Shown piece after piece: positions 1 through 8,718 of a stretch of DNA of 64,000 nt. Each line of letters starts with the position of its first letter. Positions within the stretch are counted from its first letter, which is position 1. The position numbers and the translations under genes were made by a program. The DNA is from Erythrobacteraceae bacterium WH01K. GTDB taxonomy: Bacteria; Pseudomonadota; Alphaproteobacteria; Sphingomonadales; Sphingomonadaceae. Under the pieces are notes generated by a model. The model made no database searches, was not told where the DNA came from, and saw nothing but the letters and a program-made list of their open reading frames with translations. Location: contig CP115966.1 of the NCBI GenBank assembly GCA_027941995.1, forward strand, positions 558,001 to 622,000, given 5' to 3'.

Positions 1-542
1 TGTGCTTCCCAGTGCTCCCACGCCTCGCCCATCTGTCCGCGCTTCTTCCCGTCCTGCAGCTTCGCTCCGACCAGCGCGAGGAACAGCATCGCGCCCATGG
101 TAATCAGCGTGCGCGGTGTGGGGGCCGCGATCAGGTGGGCGAGCGCGATTAGCGCAAAGCCCCACATCATGGGGTGGCGTGTAACGCGCAGCGCGCCCTG
201 CGGTGTGCCCTTTGCCTGCTTCGCTGCTATCGGCGTCGGCAAGGCCGGGTTCGGCCGGACGATCGAGCCGGTGATCAGGACCGAGCCGGCAAGGCTCAGC
301 ACGCTGGCGGCAAACCAGACGCCGTCACCGAAACCGCCCCACAGGGGCGCACCGCCGCCAGCCGCGATGAAGGCGAAGTAGATCCATGCCAGCGTCGCCG
401 CGGCGACGAGGTTGTAGACCGTCTGGAAACCGCCTGCGCCCAGCACGCGAACCAGTGGCGCGCGCAAGGGGTGCGAAAGTGCGAAATGGGTGCCGACAAA
501 GGCGGTGTTGGCGGCGGCCAGCGAGAGGAGCCCCGCGTCCAC
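1..542 (-). CDS. NnrU family membrane protein, 3' end beyond window
   Basis: This is a partial reading frame on the minus strand; its C-terminus lies before base 1. The visible 180 residues are hydrophobic, with several membrane segments. They include an isoprenylcysteine-methyltransferase-like stretch reading LRVTRHPMMWGFALIALAHL, the RHPxxWG signature of the NnrU/ICMT-like membrane family. The physiological role of NnrU proteins is poorly defined, so no substrate is assigned. The start chosen is GTG at 542, seven bases after the FKBP stop codon, with a GGAG about 10 bases upstream, so it is probably co-transcribed as the last gene of the operon that begins with the POT transporter. Family assignment is fairly sure; the start is less so. 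Confidence 0.75.
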   Translation of the reverse strand, partial: MDAGLLSLAAANTAFVGTHFALSHPLRAPLVRVLGAGGFQTVYNLVAAATLAWIYFAFIAAGGGAPLWGGFGDGVWFAASVLSLAGSVLITGSIVRPNPALPTPIAAKQAKGTPQGALRVTRHPMMWGFALIALAHLIAAPTPRTLITMGAMLFLALVGAKLQDGKKRGQMGEAWEHWEA

Positions 543-549
543 CTGGCCC

Positions 550-1038
550 TTACTCCTGACCCTCGATGCCCAGCAGCTGGACCTTGAACAGCAAGGTCGC
601 GCCGCCCGGAATCGGCCCCTTGCCCACCGGTCCGTAGGCCAGCGTGGCGGGGGCGGCGAGTTCGATCGTATCGCCCACGCCCATTTGCGGGATCGCCATT
701 TGCCAGGCCGGGATCAGGCGCCCGAGCGGGAATGTCGCAGGCTCGCCCCGGTCGAACGAGCTATCGAAGGTTTCCCCGTCGATGAAGGTCCCGGCATAAT
801 GCACGGTCACGGTGTCGGAGACGGAGGGCTTCGCGCCCGTGCCGTCCCCTTCGACCCTGCGCCACAGCAATCCGCCGTCGAGTGCGCGCCAGTCGCCCGA
901 GGCGGCCCGTTCGGCCAGGGCAAGCTGTTGCGCGCTGTGCCAGGCCATGTCCATCTGCGGACGCTCCGGCTCCTGCGCGAAGGTCACCGCGCCAACGGCA
1001 AGCGCCGCCGCACCAAGGGCATAGAATGTCGACTTCAT
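550..1038 (-). CDS. Secreted FKBP-type peptidyl-prolyl isomerase
   Basis: A 162-residue protein with an N-terminal signal peptide (MKSTFYALGAAALAVGAVTFA, cut probably after the last Ala) followed by one FKBP domain at about residues 65-160. Recognisable core segments are VTVHYAGTFIDGETFDSS, the GVGDTIEL turn and the terminal TLLFKVQLLGIE strand. FKBPs catalyse cis-trans isomerisation of prolyl bonds; with a signal peptide this one should help fold periplasmic proteins. The start at 1038 is chosen because AAGGAG sits directly upstream; the longer reading frame (to 1137) lacks a signal peptide at its end. It lies 19 bases after the first amidohydrolase, in the same operon, so it may assist folding of these secreted enzymes (inference). 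Confidence 0.9.
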   Translation of the reverse strand: MKSTFYALGAAALAVGAVTFAQEPERPQMDMAWHSAQQLALAERAASGDWRALDGGLLWRRVEGDGTGAKPSVSDTVTVHYAGTFIDGETFDSSFDRGEPATFPLGRLIPAWQMAIPQMGVGDTIELAAPATLAYGPVGKGPIPGGATLLFKVQLLGIEGQE

Positions 1039-1057
1039 GGCCAGCTCCTTCGTCGTC

Positions 1058-2443
1058 TTACCAGTCATAGGCCTTGGGCAGGTCGCTTTCGTCAAGGTCG
1101 CGGTAGCGTTCGCGCAGGCGTGACTGGTGGTTGGCAAGGGGCTGTTCCACCCCGTCGATGAACACGCGCTGCGGAGACGAGCCGACTTCCAGCGGATCGC
1201 CGTCCCACATTACCACGTCGCCGGCTGCCCCCGGTGCGAGGACACCGTAACGCCCGCCGAAGCCGGAGATTTCGGCCGGGATCGACGTGATGGATGCCAG
1301 CGCCTCTCCCCAGGTCAGGCCGGTGGCGCCCGGCACGCGCGACAGGGCCACGAGGTTGCCCGCGAATTGCGGCGCGGTACGCGGACCCGTAATGCCGCCC
1401 GACAGACCGCCGATGGCGACCTTCACCCCGGCATCCACCATCCGCCCGATATTGCTCTGCGTAGCGGCCAGCTGCTCGAAACTGGCGGGCAGGTTGTCGA
1501 GCGGGTCGGCCACGACCGGAATGCCCGATGCCGCGATTTCGCGCGCGACCATCCAGCCCTCGCTCGCCCCGACCAGTACGAGGTCGAGTGCGGGGAATTC
1601 GTCGGTCAGGGCGATGGCCCGGCGGATGTCCGACGCGCGTTCGACCACGACGTAGAGCGGCTGTTCCCCGCGCACCACGGGCACGAGGGCGGCGGCATCG
1701 AAACGGGTCAGCAGGGTATCGTCGCCGCGCTGGGTCCGGTTGTCGACCAGCCTGGGATCGAGCGGGATGTCGTCGCCGGAAGATTGCTCTGCCGGGCGCG
1801 AAGGGCTGCCCGGGATGCGGGCATCGGTGCCGTATTGCCGCGCCTCGCGCAGGGCGTTGCGGAGCAGGGCATGCGAACCGGTGCGGCTGCCACCGCCCAG
1901 CCGCGCGCCATATTCGCCCAGTGCCACGATCTGGAAGGCCCGCGCGCGGCGGAGCATGTCCGGATCCGCGCCGAGGTCGACGACCGCGCCCTGTCCGCCG
2001 AAGATGGAGGAGGAGGAGCGCGGCGAAACGCTGGCCCGCGTCACGCCGCCAGCGCGGCTGACTGCCACGTGCTGCGATGCCGGGTTGAGCGCGGTGGCCA
2101 CGTCGAGCGCGGCGGAGAAGGGCGAATTGCTTGCTGCGATGTCGTTGCTCTCGCTGACGCCGTCGACGTCGTAGAGCCCGAGATCGGTCAGCGGCACGAA
2201 GAAGCCGGGCGTTACCCAGCTGCCCGTGCCGTCTACCGCCTGCATGCCTGCGGGCACTGACGCGCCAGCACCGGCGGCGACGACGCGGCCTGCGCGAACG
2301 ACGACCGTGGCGTTTTCCATCGGCTCGCCGCCGTCGCCGACCGCGACAGTGGCATTGGTGATGGCGAAATCCTGCGCTGCGAGCGGCCCTGCAAGGGCGG
2401 CGGATACGGCGAGCGCGGCGGCGGCTTTCAGGAGGCGCTTCAT
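1058..2443 (-). CDS. Secreted amidohydrolase-like protein, metal ligands missing
   Basis: A 461-residue protein with a clear signal peptide (MKRLLKAAAALAVSAALAGPLAAQ) and an amidohydrolase-superfamily fold: the N-terminal beta-sandwich ends at GSWVTPGFF and the C-terminal composite domain carries GAAGDVVMWDGDPLEV. The HxH metal motif expected after VTPG is replaced by FFVPLTDLGLY. The positions of the later metal histidines read VVVERASD and LVLVGASEG, and the usual catalytic Asp region reads AIGGLSGG. It is therefore probably a catalytically dead paralogue of the next gene upstream, with which it overlaps by four bases (ATGA), implying coupled translation and perhaps a heteromeric complex. 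The start at 2443 follows from this overlap and the signal peptide. Fold confident; loss of activity is inferred. Confidence 0.85.
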   Translation of the reverse strand: MKRLLKAAAALAVSAALAGPLAAQDFAITNATVAVGDGGEPMENATVVVRAGRVVAAGAGASVPAGMQAVDGTGSWVTPGFFVPLTDLGLYDVDGVSESNDIAASNSPFSAALDVATALNPASQHVAVSRAGGVTRASVSPRSSSSIFGGQGAVVDLGADPDMLRRARAFQIVALGEYGARLGGGSRTGSHALLRNALREARQYGTDARIPGSPSRPAEQSSGDDIPLDPRLVDNRTQRGDDTLLTRFDAAALVPVVRGEQPLYVVVERASDIRRAIALTDEFPALDLVLVGASEGWMVAREIAASGIPVVADPLDNLPASFEQLAATQSNIGRMVDAGVKVAIGGLSGGITGPRTAPQFAGNLVALSRVPGATGLTWGEALASITSIPAEISGFGGRYGVLAPGAAGDVVMWDGDPLEVGSSPQRVFIDGVEQPLANHQSRLRERYRDLDESDLPKAYDW

Positions 2444-3810
2444 TTCACATCTCCTTCGCCCGGCTGGCCGAGTTCGAAATCGCTCACCGGTTTGCGCTTG
2501 GGATCGGCGGCATCGTACATCAACGCGCCATCGACCCAGACCTTGTCCGGGCGGGAGTAGACGCTCAGCGGGTCGCCGTTCCACAGCACGACGTCGGCCA
2601 TCTTGCCCGTTTCCAGGCTGCCGGTCATGCCGTCGATGCCCATCGCCTTCGCCGCGTTCAGCGTGATCCAGGAAATGACCTCGGCATCGGGAATGGCGAT
2701 CCCCATGCGCGCACCGGCGGCCTGCGCCTTCGCTGCTTCCTGGTTCAGGCGCTGGATGCCGTTTTCGTCGTCGGAATGGATGACGACGCAGGCACCTGCG
2801 TTCTGCAGCAGCGCGCCGTTTTCGGGAATGCCGTCATAGCTTTCCATTTTGAAGCCGTACCAGTCGGCCCAGATGGCGGAGCATACCTCGTTTTCGCGCA
2901 GGAGGTCGCCGATCTTGTAGGCCTCCACCGCGTGGTGGAAGGCGGATACGCGGTATCCCATCTCCTTCGCCATATCCATGACGATGGCCATTTCGTCGGC
3001 GCGGTAGCAATGGTTGTGAACCAGGATGTCGCCGTCCAGCACGCCGGCCAGCGTCTCGTTTTCCAGATTGCGTTTCTTGCGGTCGCCGTCGGCCCATGCC
3101 TTGGCATCGAGCCAGGTCTGGCGGGCGACGGCGATATTGCCCATGCGAGTGGAAGGCGTGCGTCCGCGATTGCCATAGACCCGCTTCGGATTCTCGCCGC
3201 AGGCCATCTTCATACCGTAGGGCGCGCCGGGGAATTTCATGCCTTGCACCGTGCGGCTGTAGACGTTTTTCAGCGTGACGGAGCGGCCGCCGATCAGGTT
3301 GGCGCTGCCGGGCAGGATCTGCAGCGAGGTGATTCCGCCATTGGCCAGCGCGCGGGAGAAGCCCGGGTCCTGCGGCCAGACGGAATGTTCGGCCCAGACG
3401 TCGGGGGTGGTCGGGCTGGTCGCCTCGTTCCCGTCGCTATGCGCATCGACGCTGGGTGTCGGATAGTCGCCGAGATGGGAATGGATGTCGATGATGCCCG
3501 GCGTCACGTATTTCCCGGTGCCGTCGACTACGGTGTAGCCTTCGGTCGAGAGCTCTTGCGCCACGGCCACGACCTTGCCGTCGCGGAACAGCACCACGCC
3601 GCCTTCGATCACCCCGCCTGCGCCGTCATAGACGGTCGCACCCACCAGCGCGGTGGGCGTGCCGGGATAGGGCTCGTAGGTCGAGGGGAAGGGGTTCTCA
3701 GCCGCCGGGTTCGCCGTACCCGTGCTGGCCGTATCCGATCCCCCTGCCGTCGACGCGCAGGCGGAGAGTGCCAATGCACCCCCCAGTGTCAGAAGTGCAT
3801 TGGCTCTCAT
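2440..3810 (-). CDS. Amidohydrolase lipoprotein (imidazolonepropionase/prolidase-like)
   Basis: A 456-residue amidohydrolase-superfamily enzyme with a lipoprotein signal (MRANALLTLGGALALSAC; lipobox LSAC), so it is probably anchored in the envelope. Metal and catalytic motifs are intact: HSH after VTPGIIDI, LVHNHCYRADE, FHHAVEAYK and VIHSDDENG. The C-terminal ADVVLWNGDPLSVYSRPDKV stretch is typical of imidazolonepropionase-like or X-Pro-dipeptidase-like members. The substrate is unknown; the neighbouring peptide transporter suggests secreted peptide or amide hydrolysis. The start at 3810 is preferred to the in-frame ATG at 3822 because a GGGAA sequence lies five bases before it; either gives the same mature lipoprotein. 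It overlaps the inactive-looking paralogue downstream by four bases. Confidence 0.87.
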   Translation of the reverse strand: MRANALLTLGGALALSACASTAGGSDTASTGTANPAAENPFPSTYEPYPGTPTALVGATVYDGAGGVIEGGVVLFRDGKVVAVAQELSTEGYTVVDGTGKYVTPGIIDIHSHLGDYPTPSVDAHSDGNEATSPTTPDVWAEHSVWPQDPGFSRALANGGITSLQILPGSANLIGGRSVTLKNVYSRTVQGMKFPGAPYGMKMACGENPKRVYGNRGRTPSTRMGNIAVARQTWLDAKAWADGDRKKRNLENETLAGVLDGDILVHNHCYRADEMAIVMDMAKEMGYRVSAFHHAVEAYKIGDLLRENEVCSAIWADWYGFKMESYDGIPENGALLQNAGACVVIHSDDENGIQRLNQEAAKAQAAGARMGIAIPDAEVISWITLNAAKAMGIDGMTGSLETGKMADVVLWNGDPLSVYSRPDKVWVDGALMYDAADPKRKPVSDFELGQPGEGDVK

Positions 3811-3830
3811 CGTTATTCCCATTTTCGCGC

Positions 3831-5591
3831 TCAGTTGCCGGGACGGGTGGAGGGGTGGACGCCTGCGCCCATCGGCTCGCCCGGACCCTCTGCCTGGCCT
3901 TCCAGATCGTCACCCACATCGTCGTCGGCCAGCGTTTCGAGGTGCATCAGCTTCTTGATCAGCGGGCTGACGACCATCACCGCGACGCCCACGCCGACGG
4001 CATACCAGCCGACGGTGGAATAGACGTCCAGCACGACCTGCTTGCCGGCTGCTTCGCCGACGCCTTCCCCGCCGGTCGCGGCAGCGATCTGGCCGGCCAC
4101 GAAGTTGCCGGTGGCCGATGCGAAGAACCACGTGCCCATGATCAGCGACGCGATCTGTGCCGGGGCCAGGCGGTTCATCGCCGACAGGCCCACAGGCGAC
4201 AGGCACAGCTCGCCGGTCGTGTGCAGCAGGTAGATGAGGAAGATGAAGATCACCGGCGTGGGCACATCCACTCCCACCGACTGCGCGCCCCAGACCAGGA
4301 CGAGGAAGCCGAGGCCGACCTGGATCACGCCGAGGCCGAACTTCATCGGGGTAGAGGGTTCCAGCCCCTTGCGCCCCAGCACGGTCCACGTGGTCGCGAA
4401 GACCGGGGCCAGCAGGATGATGTAGATCGCGTTGATCGACTGGAAGGTGGAGGCGGGAACGCCGCCGCGATCGACATGGCGATCGGTGAACAGGTTGAGC
4501 GAGGAGCCCGCCTGTTCGAACAGCGCCCAGAAGATGACCGAGACGATGATCAGGAACATCGCGGCCATGATCCGGTCGCGGTCATGGTCGGTCTTGGCGA
4601 TCATCTGCAGGATCATGATGGTCAGCACGCCGCCGAAGCCGATCGAGGCGGGCCACTGCCATGCCTCGTTGCCGGACGACACGAAGAACATCGACACCAC
4701 CAGCAGCAGGCTGCTGCCGACATAGGAATAGAACGCCGGCGTCGGCGCGTTGGAATAGCTGCCATAGGGCAGCTGGAAGGTGGCGATGGCCAGGACGTAG
4801 CAGACCAGCGCTGCGCCGAAGGTGCCGAGGAACACGCCGACCGCGTCCTGGTACTGGATGGCCACCCAGCAAAGGCCGACGAAGGCGATGCCGATGGCAT
4901 AGACCGAGAACTCGCGGCCCTTCGCCAGCGCCTTGGGCGGTTCGCCCCGGCCCAGCAGCAGCGGCTTGCCCCAGATGAACACCACGAGGCCCAGCAGCAT
5001 GCCGATGCCGGCAAGGCCGAAGCCGTAGGCCCAGCCATAGGTTTCGCCGATGTAACCGCACAGCAGCGAACCGATGGCCGCGCCGAGGTTAATGCCCATG
5101 TAGAAGATGGTGTAGGCCCCGTCGCGGCGCACGTCGGTGCGCGGGTAGAGCTGGCCGACCATCACGGAGATGTTCGCCTTCAGGAAGCCCGAGCCCACGA
5201 TGATGAGCGCAAGGGCCAGCCAGAAGACGTAGATGATGGGGTTGTCCGTATTACCGGCGGCAGGGGCCCCTTCGAATGCCATGAAGAAATGGCCCAGCGT
5301 CAGCAGGACGGCCCCGAACAGCACCGCCTTGCGCTGGCCCAGCGCCTTGTCCGCGAGATATCCGCCGACGACCGGCGCGATATAGACCAGCGCGGTATAG
5401 GCCCCGTAGATGATGCCCGCTTCCCCGTCGGAAAACAGCCAGTGCTTCGTCAGGTAGAAAATCAGCAGCGCCCGCATGCCGTAATAGGAGAAACGCTCCC
5501 ACATCTCGGCGAAGAACAGGACGAACAGGCCTTTCGGATGGCCCAGGATGGTGCCGGCGGAATCGCCGTGCACTGGCGCTTGAGATGCCAT
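3831..5591 (-). CDS. POT-family proton-coupled oligopeptide transporter
   Basis: A 586-residue polytopic inner-membrane protein of the POT/PTR2 family, which imports di- and tripeptides by proton symport. The proton-coupling ExxER motif is visible in FFAEMWERFSYYGMRALL near the N-terminus, and the PTR2 signature appears as FYMGINLGAAIGSLLCGY. A 12- to 14-helix layout with a short charged C-terminal tail is evident. The start at 5591 (MASQAPVHGD) is chosen because the 58 extra residues of the longer frame look non-coding and contain no transporter features; a GAGAGGGAC purine tract lies upstream. It heads a five-gene minus-strand operon with two secreted amidohydrolases, an FKBP and an NnrU-like protein, suggesting peptide breakdown and uptake. 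Confidence 0.93.
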   Translation of the reverse strand: MASQAPVHGDSAGTILGHPKGLFVLFFAEMWERFSYYGMRALLIFYLTKHWLFSDGEAGIIYGAYTALVYIAPVVGGYLADKALGQRKAVLFGAVLLTLGHFFMAFEGAPAAGNTDNPIIYVFWLALALIIVGSGFLKANISVMVGQLYPRTDVRRDGAYTIFYMGINLGAAIGSLLCGYIGETYGWAYGFGLAGIGMLLGLVVFIWGKPLLLGRGEPPKALAKGREFSVYAIGIAFVGLCWVAIQYQDAVGVFLGTFGAALVCYVLAIATFQLPYGSYSNAPTPAFYSYVGSSLLLVVSMFFVSSGNEAWQWPASIGFGGVLTIMILQMIAKTDHDRDRIMAAMFLIIVSVIFWALFEQAGSSLNLFTDRHVDRGGVPASTFQSINAIYIILLAPVFATTWTVLGRKGLEPSTPMKFGLGVIQVGLGFLVLVWGAQSVGVDVPTPVIFIFLIYLLHTTGELCLSPVGLSAMNRLAPAQIASLIMGTWFFASATGNFVAGQIAAATGGEGVGEAAGKQVVLDVYSTVGWYAVGVGVAVMVVSPLIKKLMHLETLADDDVGDDLEGQAEGPGEPMGAGVHPSTRPGN

Positions 5592-5625
5592 GATGGTGCG
5601 GGTCCCTCTCTTATAGATCCCTGTG

Positions 5626-5649
5626 TGCGCCCGTCCCCATCGGGGCGCA
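5626..5649. promoter_or_regulatory. Inverted repeat in POT operon leader
   Basis: Seven-base arms TGCGCCC (5626-5632) and GGGCGCA (5643-5649) are perfectly complementary around a 10-base centre and lie 35-58 bases before the POT start codon. It could be an mRNA hairpin or an operator for the divergently transcribed GntR regulator. The repeat is visible; the function is unassigned. Confidence 0.35.
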
Positions 5650-5793
5650 GGTATAAAGCGCTGCACCCTAGCGGCGATTCCGCGATGCTCAAGAAAACAT
5701 TGCAATTGAAACCGCATTCGACCGCTGCGGCCCGCAGGCTCACGGAGGGGTTTTCCTTGACGTGACACGGTGTATTATGGCAGCGACGCACCT

Positions 5794-6150
5794 ATGAGCA
5801 CATCGTCCCGGCCCGTCTACCTGAAACTGCGCGACATGATCGCCGCCTCCATCATCGAGGGGCGCTACCGGGAAGGGGAGATGTTGCCCTCCGTCCGCTC
5901 CTTCGCAGCGGAGCAGGGGGCCAACCCGCTGACCGTGGCAAAGGCGTACCAGCAGTTCCAGACCGACGGCCTGGTCGCGGTGCAGCGCGGTGTCGGCATG
6001 TACGTCGTGCGCGGCGCGGCGGAAAAGCTGAAGGACGCAGAGCGCAAGCGGTTCCTGGCCGAGGAATGGCCGCCTTTCCGCGCGCAGATGGAACGGCTGG
6101 GCATCGATCCGGCCGCCTTGCTGGACCGGGACGAAGAAGCGATCGCCTGA
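5794..6150 (+). CDS. GntR-family regulator (YtrA-like, short)
   Basis: A 118-residue DNA-binding protein with an N-terminal winged helix-turn-helix (YLKLRDMIAASIIEGRYREG ... LPSVRSFAAEQGANPLTVAKAY ... VQRGVGMYVV) and only about 45 residues after it, no room for a FadR, HutC or aminotransferase effector domain. That architecture matches the YtrA subgroup of GntR repressors, usually dimers that control an adjacent transport operon. It is transcribed divergently from the POT transporter across about 200 bases, so the POT operon and itself are plausible targets. The start at 5794 (MSTSSRPVY) fits the family; the upstream in-frame GTG adds eight unlikely residues. A TATTAT box 15 bases before the ATG implies a very short leader. 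Confidence 0.85.
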   Translation: MSTSSRPVYLKLRDMIAASIIEGRYREGEMLPSVRSFAAEQGANPLTVAKAYQQFQTDGLVAVQRGVGMYVVRGAAEKLKDAERKRFLAEEWPPFRAQMERLGIDPAALLDRDEEAIA

Positions 6151-6345
6151 ACCGGCGGCTTCCGTCCGGGCGGGGATGACCCGCATTCGACATCGGCCTG
6201 ATTCCAAGGCGTTGCGCGCCGGACCGGCTTCTGCCATATATCAAATGATTGGTCGCGCTTTCATCGCTCGCAAGGGCGTATCGGGGGCAGGGGAGATGTG
6301 GGGTCTTTCCTGTTCAACCCACGTCCCGAGGTGCTGGAGACAGTC

Positions 6346-6630
6346 ATGATCCGATCCGAGCTTTTGCAGGCACTGGCAAAAGACAACCCCGACCTGCGCG
6401 CCGAAGAAGTCGAACAGGTGGTCGACATCTTCTTCGACGAAATTACCGAACGTCTGGTCGAAGGTGGCCGTGTGGAACTGCGCGGCTTCGGGGCATTCTC
6501 CACCCGCGAGCGCGAGGCCCGTGTCGGCCGCAATCCGCGCACCGGGGAATCGGTCGATGTCCCGGCCAAGCGCGTGCCCTATTTCAAACCGGGCAAGGAA
6601 ATGCGCGAAGGCCTGAACGAAGGCAATTGA
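6346..6630 (+). CDS. ihfB: Integration host factor beta subunit
   Basis: A 94-residue DNABII-family protein that, with IhfA, bends DNA at specific sites in replication, recombination and transcription. The sequence begins [20 protein letters not shown], carries the central [17 protein letters not shown] strand region and the DNA-contacting arm [16 protein letters not shown], and ends in [14 protein letters not shown], all typical of the beta subunit. Length is normal for the family. The start at 6346 follows GGAGA by six bases; the longer frame from 6298 adds residues with no family match. It faces the CPA2 antiporter gene, tail to tail, and has no obvious operon partner. Identification is very secure; beta rather than alpha is based on the N-terminus. 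Confidence 0.95.
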   Translation: MIRSELLQALAKDNPDLRAEEVEQVVDIFFDEITERLVEGGRVELRGFGAFSTREREARVGRNPRTGESVDVPAKRVPYFKPGKEMREGLNEGN

Positions 6631-6690
6631 GCACGCGGCAGGCGGGCCGGATGGCGGCTCGGCCACTTTCCATCTTCGCGAGATACGACG

Positions 6691-8343
6691 CTAGGCTGCT
6701 GCGCGCGCGCCTGCCGTGCCTTCCTTCCGGTCCGGTTCCAGGCCCAGTTCACGCAGCACGCGGTGGATCACGTCGTCGTGCCCGCTGGGCGTATTCGTCG
6801 CGAGCGCAAACGCGCCCGTGCCCTCGATCTCTGCATGACGGTCCCGCGTCTCGGTCGCGGCGATCCGCGTAACGCCGGGCAGGCGGTCATCGACCAGCGG
6901 CCCGAGTTCGCGCATCGTGTCGGGATCGACTTCCGTGATGACCAGCACCTGCCGCTTCGCCATCGACACCGCATCCCAGCTGCGCGGATCGGTTAGCATG
7001 GCGTGATGCACCGGATAGCCGTCGGCCAGCGCCTTCTCGAAGCGTTCCATGTTCCCGTCGATGGCGAGATAGTCCACGTCCTCTTCCGCCAGCCGGTCGG
7101 CAATGGTGCGCCCCGTCTCGCCCAGGTTCAGCAAGACCACCGGCGCATCGTCGCCTGCCAGCTTCTGGTCTGGCGGACCCTGCCGCAGCTTGCCGGCCAG
7201 TACGCGCCCCGCCAGCGACACCATCGGGGTCAGCGCCAGGCTGATGGCGATGGCGGTGATCAGGACCGCGCTGACCTGCGCGCCCAGAAGGCCCGCCAGG
7301 CCCGGCATCGCCAGCAGCAACAGGGCGAACTCGCTTCCCTGTCCCAGCAGGAAGGCAAGCTGGATGGAGCCCGGCACCGACCAGCGATTGGCGAGGCCGG
7401 CAATGACGTTGAACACGCATTTGGTGACGATCAGTCCCAGCGCCACGCCCATGATCAGCAGCCAGTTGTCCGCCAGCACCTGCGGATCGATGCCGAGGCC
7501 GACGGAAATGAAGAAGAACCCCAGGAACAGGCCGCGAAACGCCTCGATCTCGGTCTGCACCAGGATGCGATACCGCGAATCGGCCACGGCCACCCCGCCC
7601 AGGAAAGCGCCAAGCGTCAGCGACAGGCCTGCAATGCCTGCCGCCCAGCCTGCGGCCAGTGCGATGAACAGTGCCATCGCGGTATAGACTTCCGAACTGC
7701 GCACGCGCGCGGCGGTGCGGAACAGGGGCTCCGTCAGGAACCGCGCGAACAGCACGGCGAGGACGAAGGCGGCAATCGCCTTCAGACCGGCAAGGCCAAG
7801 GGCCGGGCCCAGCGCCCCGCCTGCGCCCAGTGCGCCCACGGCCACCAGCAGCATGATCGCAGCGATGTCCTGGAATATCAGGATCGACTGGGCAGCGCGG
7901 CCGACCGGGCAGTCCTCCTGGTCGCGCTGCCGGACAAGCCCGATGACCACGGCGGTAGAGGACAGGCCGAGGGCGAAGCCGCCGATCACCGCGCCCGCCG
8001 TCGGCAGGCCGAGCAGCAGCAGGATCGCGGTATACCCCCCGCCTGCGACCAGCATCTGCAGCGAACCGAAGCCGAAGATGTTCGCCGCTTCCTCGCGGAT
8101 GCGGCTGACCGAGAAATGGAGACCGAGATTGAACAGGAGGAACATCACGCCGACTTCCGCCAGCGTGGCCACCACCGGGCCTTCGAACCGGTCGGCATAG
8201 CCGAGCGCGGCCAATCCGGCACCAAGGACGAGATAGCCGACAATCGGGTTCAGTCGCAGCGCATTCGCGGCAACGGCCGCACCGAGCCCCATGCCGAGCA
8301 GCGCGATGGCCGGCTCGATCGTCTCGACGATTTCCCCCGCCAT
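6691..8343 (-). CDS. CPA2-family cation:proton antiporter (Kef/YbaL-type)
   Basis: A 550-residue protein with about 12 membrane helices of the Na+/H+ exchanger (CPA2) domain in residues 1-380, including the family segments GFALGLSSTAVVIGLV and SILIFQDIAAIMLL. A soluble C-terminal domain (about 400-530) resembles a TrkA-N/RCK nucleotide-binding domain. Its dinucleotide loop reads LLNLGETGRTIAD, so the first glycine of GxGxxG is replaced and ligand binding may be altered. The family exchanges K+ or Na+ for protons across the inner membrane; the ion here is not determinable. The length is typical of YbaL/KefB-like proteins. It stands alone, convergent with ihfB. Confidence 0.9.
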   Translation of the reverse strand: MAGEIVETIEPAIALLGMGLGAAVAANALRLNPIVGYLVLGAGLAALGYADRFEGPVVATLAEVGVMFLLFNLGLHFSVSRIREEAANIFGFGSLQMLVAGGGYTAILLLLGLPTAGAVIGGFALGLSSTAVVIGLVRQRDQEDCPVGRAAQSILIFQDIAAIMLLVAVGALGAGGALGPALGLAGLKAIAAFVLAVLFARFLTEPLFRTAARVRSSEVYTAMALFIALAAGWAAGIAGLSLTLGAFLGGVAVADSRYRILVQTEIEAFRGLFLGFFFISVGLGIDPQVLADNWLLIMGVALGLIVTKCVFNVIAGLANRWSVPGSIQLAFLLGQGSEFALLLLAMPGLAGLLGAQVSAVLITAIAISLALTPMVSLAGRVLAGKLRQGPPDQKLAGDDAPVVLLNLGETGRTIADRLAEEDVDYLAIDGNMERFEKALADGYPVHHAMLTDPRSWDAVSMAKRQVLVITEVDPDTMRELGPLVDDRLPGVTRIAATETRDRHAEIEGTGAFALATNTPSGHDDVIHRVLRELGLEPDRKEGTAGARAAA

Positions 8344-8541
8344 CAGTTCAAGGCCCCGGGACGATAGGAAGGAAAGCGACAGACAGACATCGCGCCAAGA
8401 TAGGCCGCGCGGAGCGCCTGTCTAGCGATGGCTTCCAGCGATGGCGTCCGGCAGGGCCGTCCGGCGAAGGCAGGATTGCGGGAGGGGGGCCTTTCGCGCT
8501 AACCGGCGGCTCAGCCAGCGCGGTCCATGCCGCGAGACCGG

Positions 8542-8626
8542 GCGGGTGTGGCGGAATGGTAGACGCCGGGGACTTAAAATCCCCTGTCCTTTGGACGTGC
8601 GGGTTCGAGTCCCGCCACCCGTACCA
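8542..8626 (+). tRNA. tRNA-Leu (anticodon UAA)
   Basis: A complete class II tRNA. The acceptor stem GCGGGTG pairs with CACCCGT (G-U at the first pair). The D-arm segment is GGCGGAATGGTAGACGC. The anticodon stem GGGGA/TCCCC encloses loop CTTAAAA with anticodon TAA (8575-8577). A variable arm is present, the T-arm contains GGTTCGAGTCC, and the 3' CCA is encoded. The long variable arm and UAA anticodon identify leucine. It lies alone between the CPA2 antiporter and the PilZ gene. Confidence 0.95.
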
Positions 8627-8676
8627 CCCTCCGCACAAACCCCTATGCCCGCGATAGGCCGCAGGCAGGGCCCACG

Positions 8677-8713
8677 CCCCTATGAGTCTGTCCTGCAATG
8701 ACAGGATCAGGGG
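8677..8713 (+). promoter_or_regulatory. Possible hairpin hiding the PilZ gene RBS
   Basis: The probable Shine-Dalgarno sequence AGGGG (8709-8713) of the PilZ gene is complementary to CCCCT (8677-8681), and an inner stem TCCTG (8691-8695)/CAGGA (8702-8706) lies between them. Together these could fold the leader and mask the ribosome site. The complementarity is visible; regulation is speculation. Confidence 0.25.
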
Positions 8714-8718
8714 ATAGT

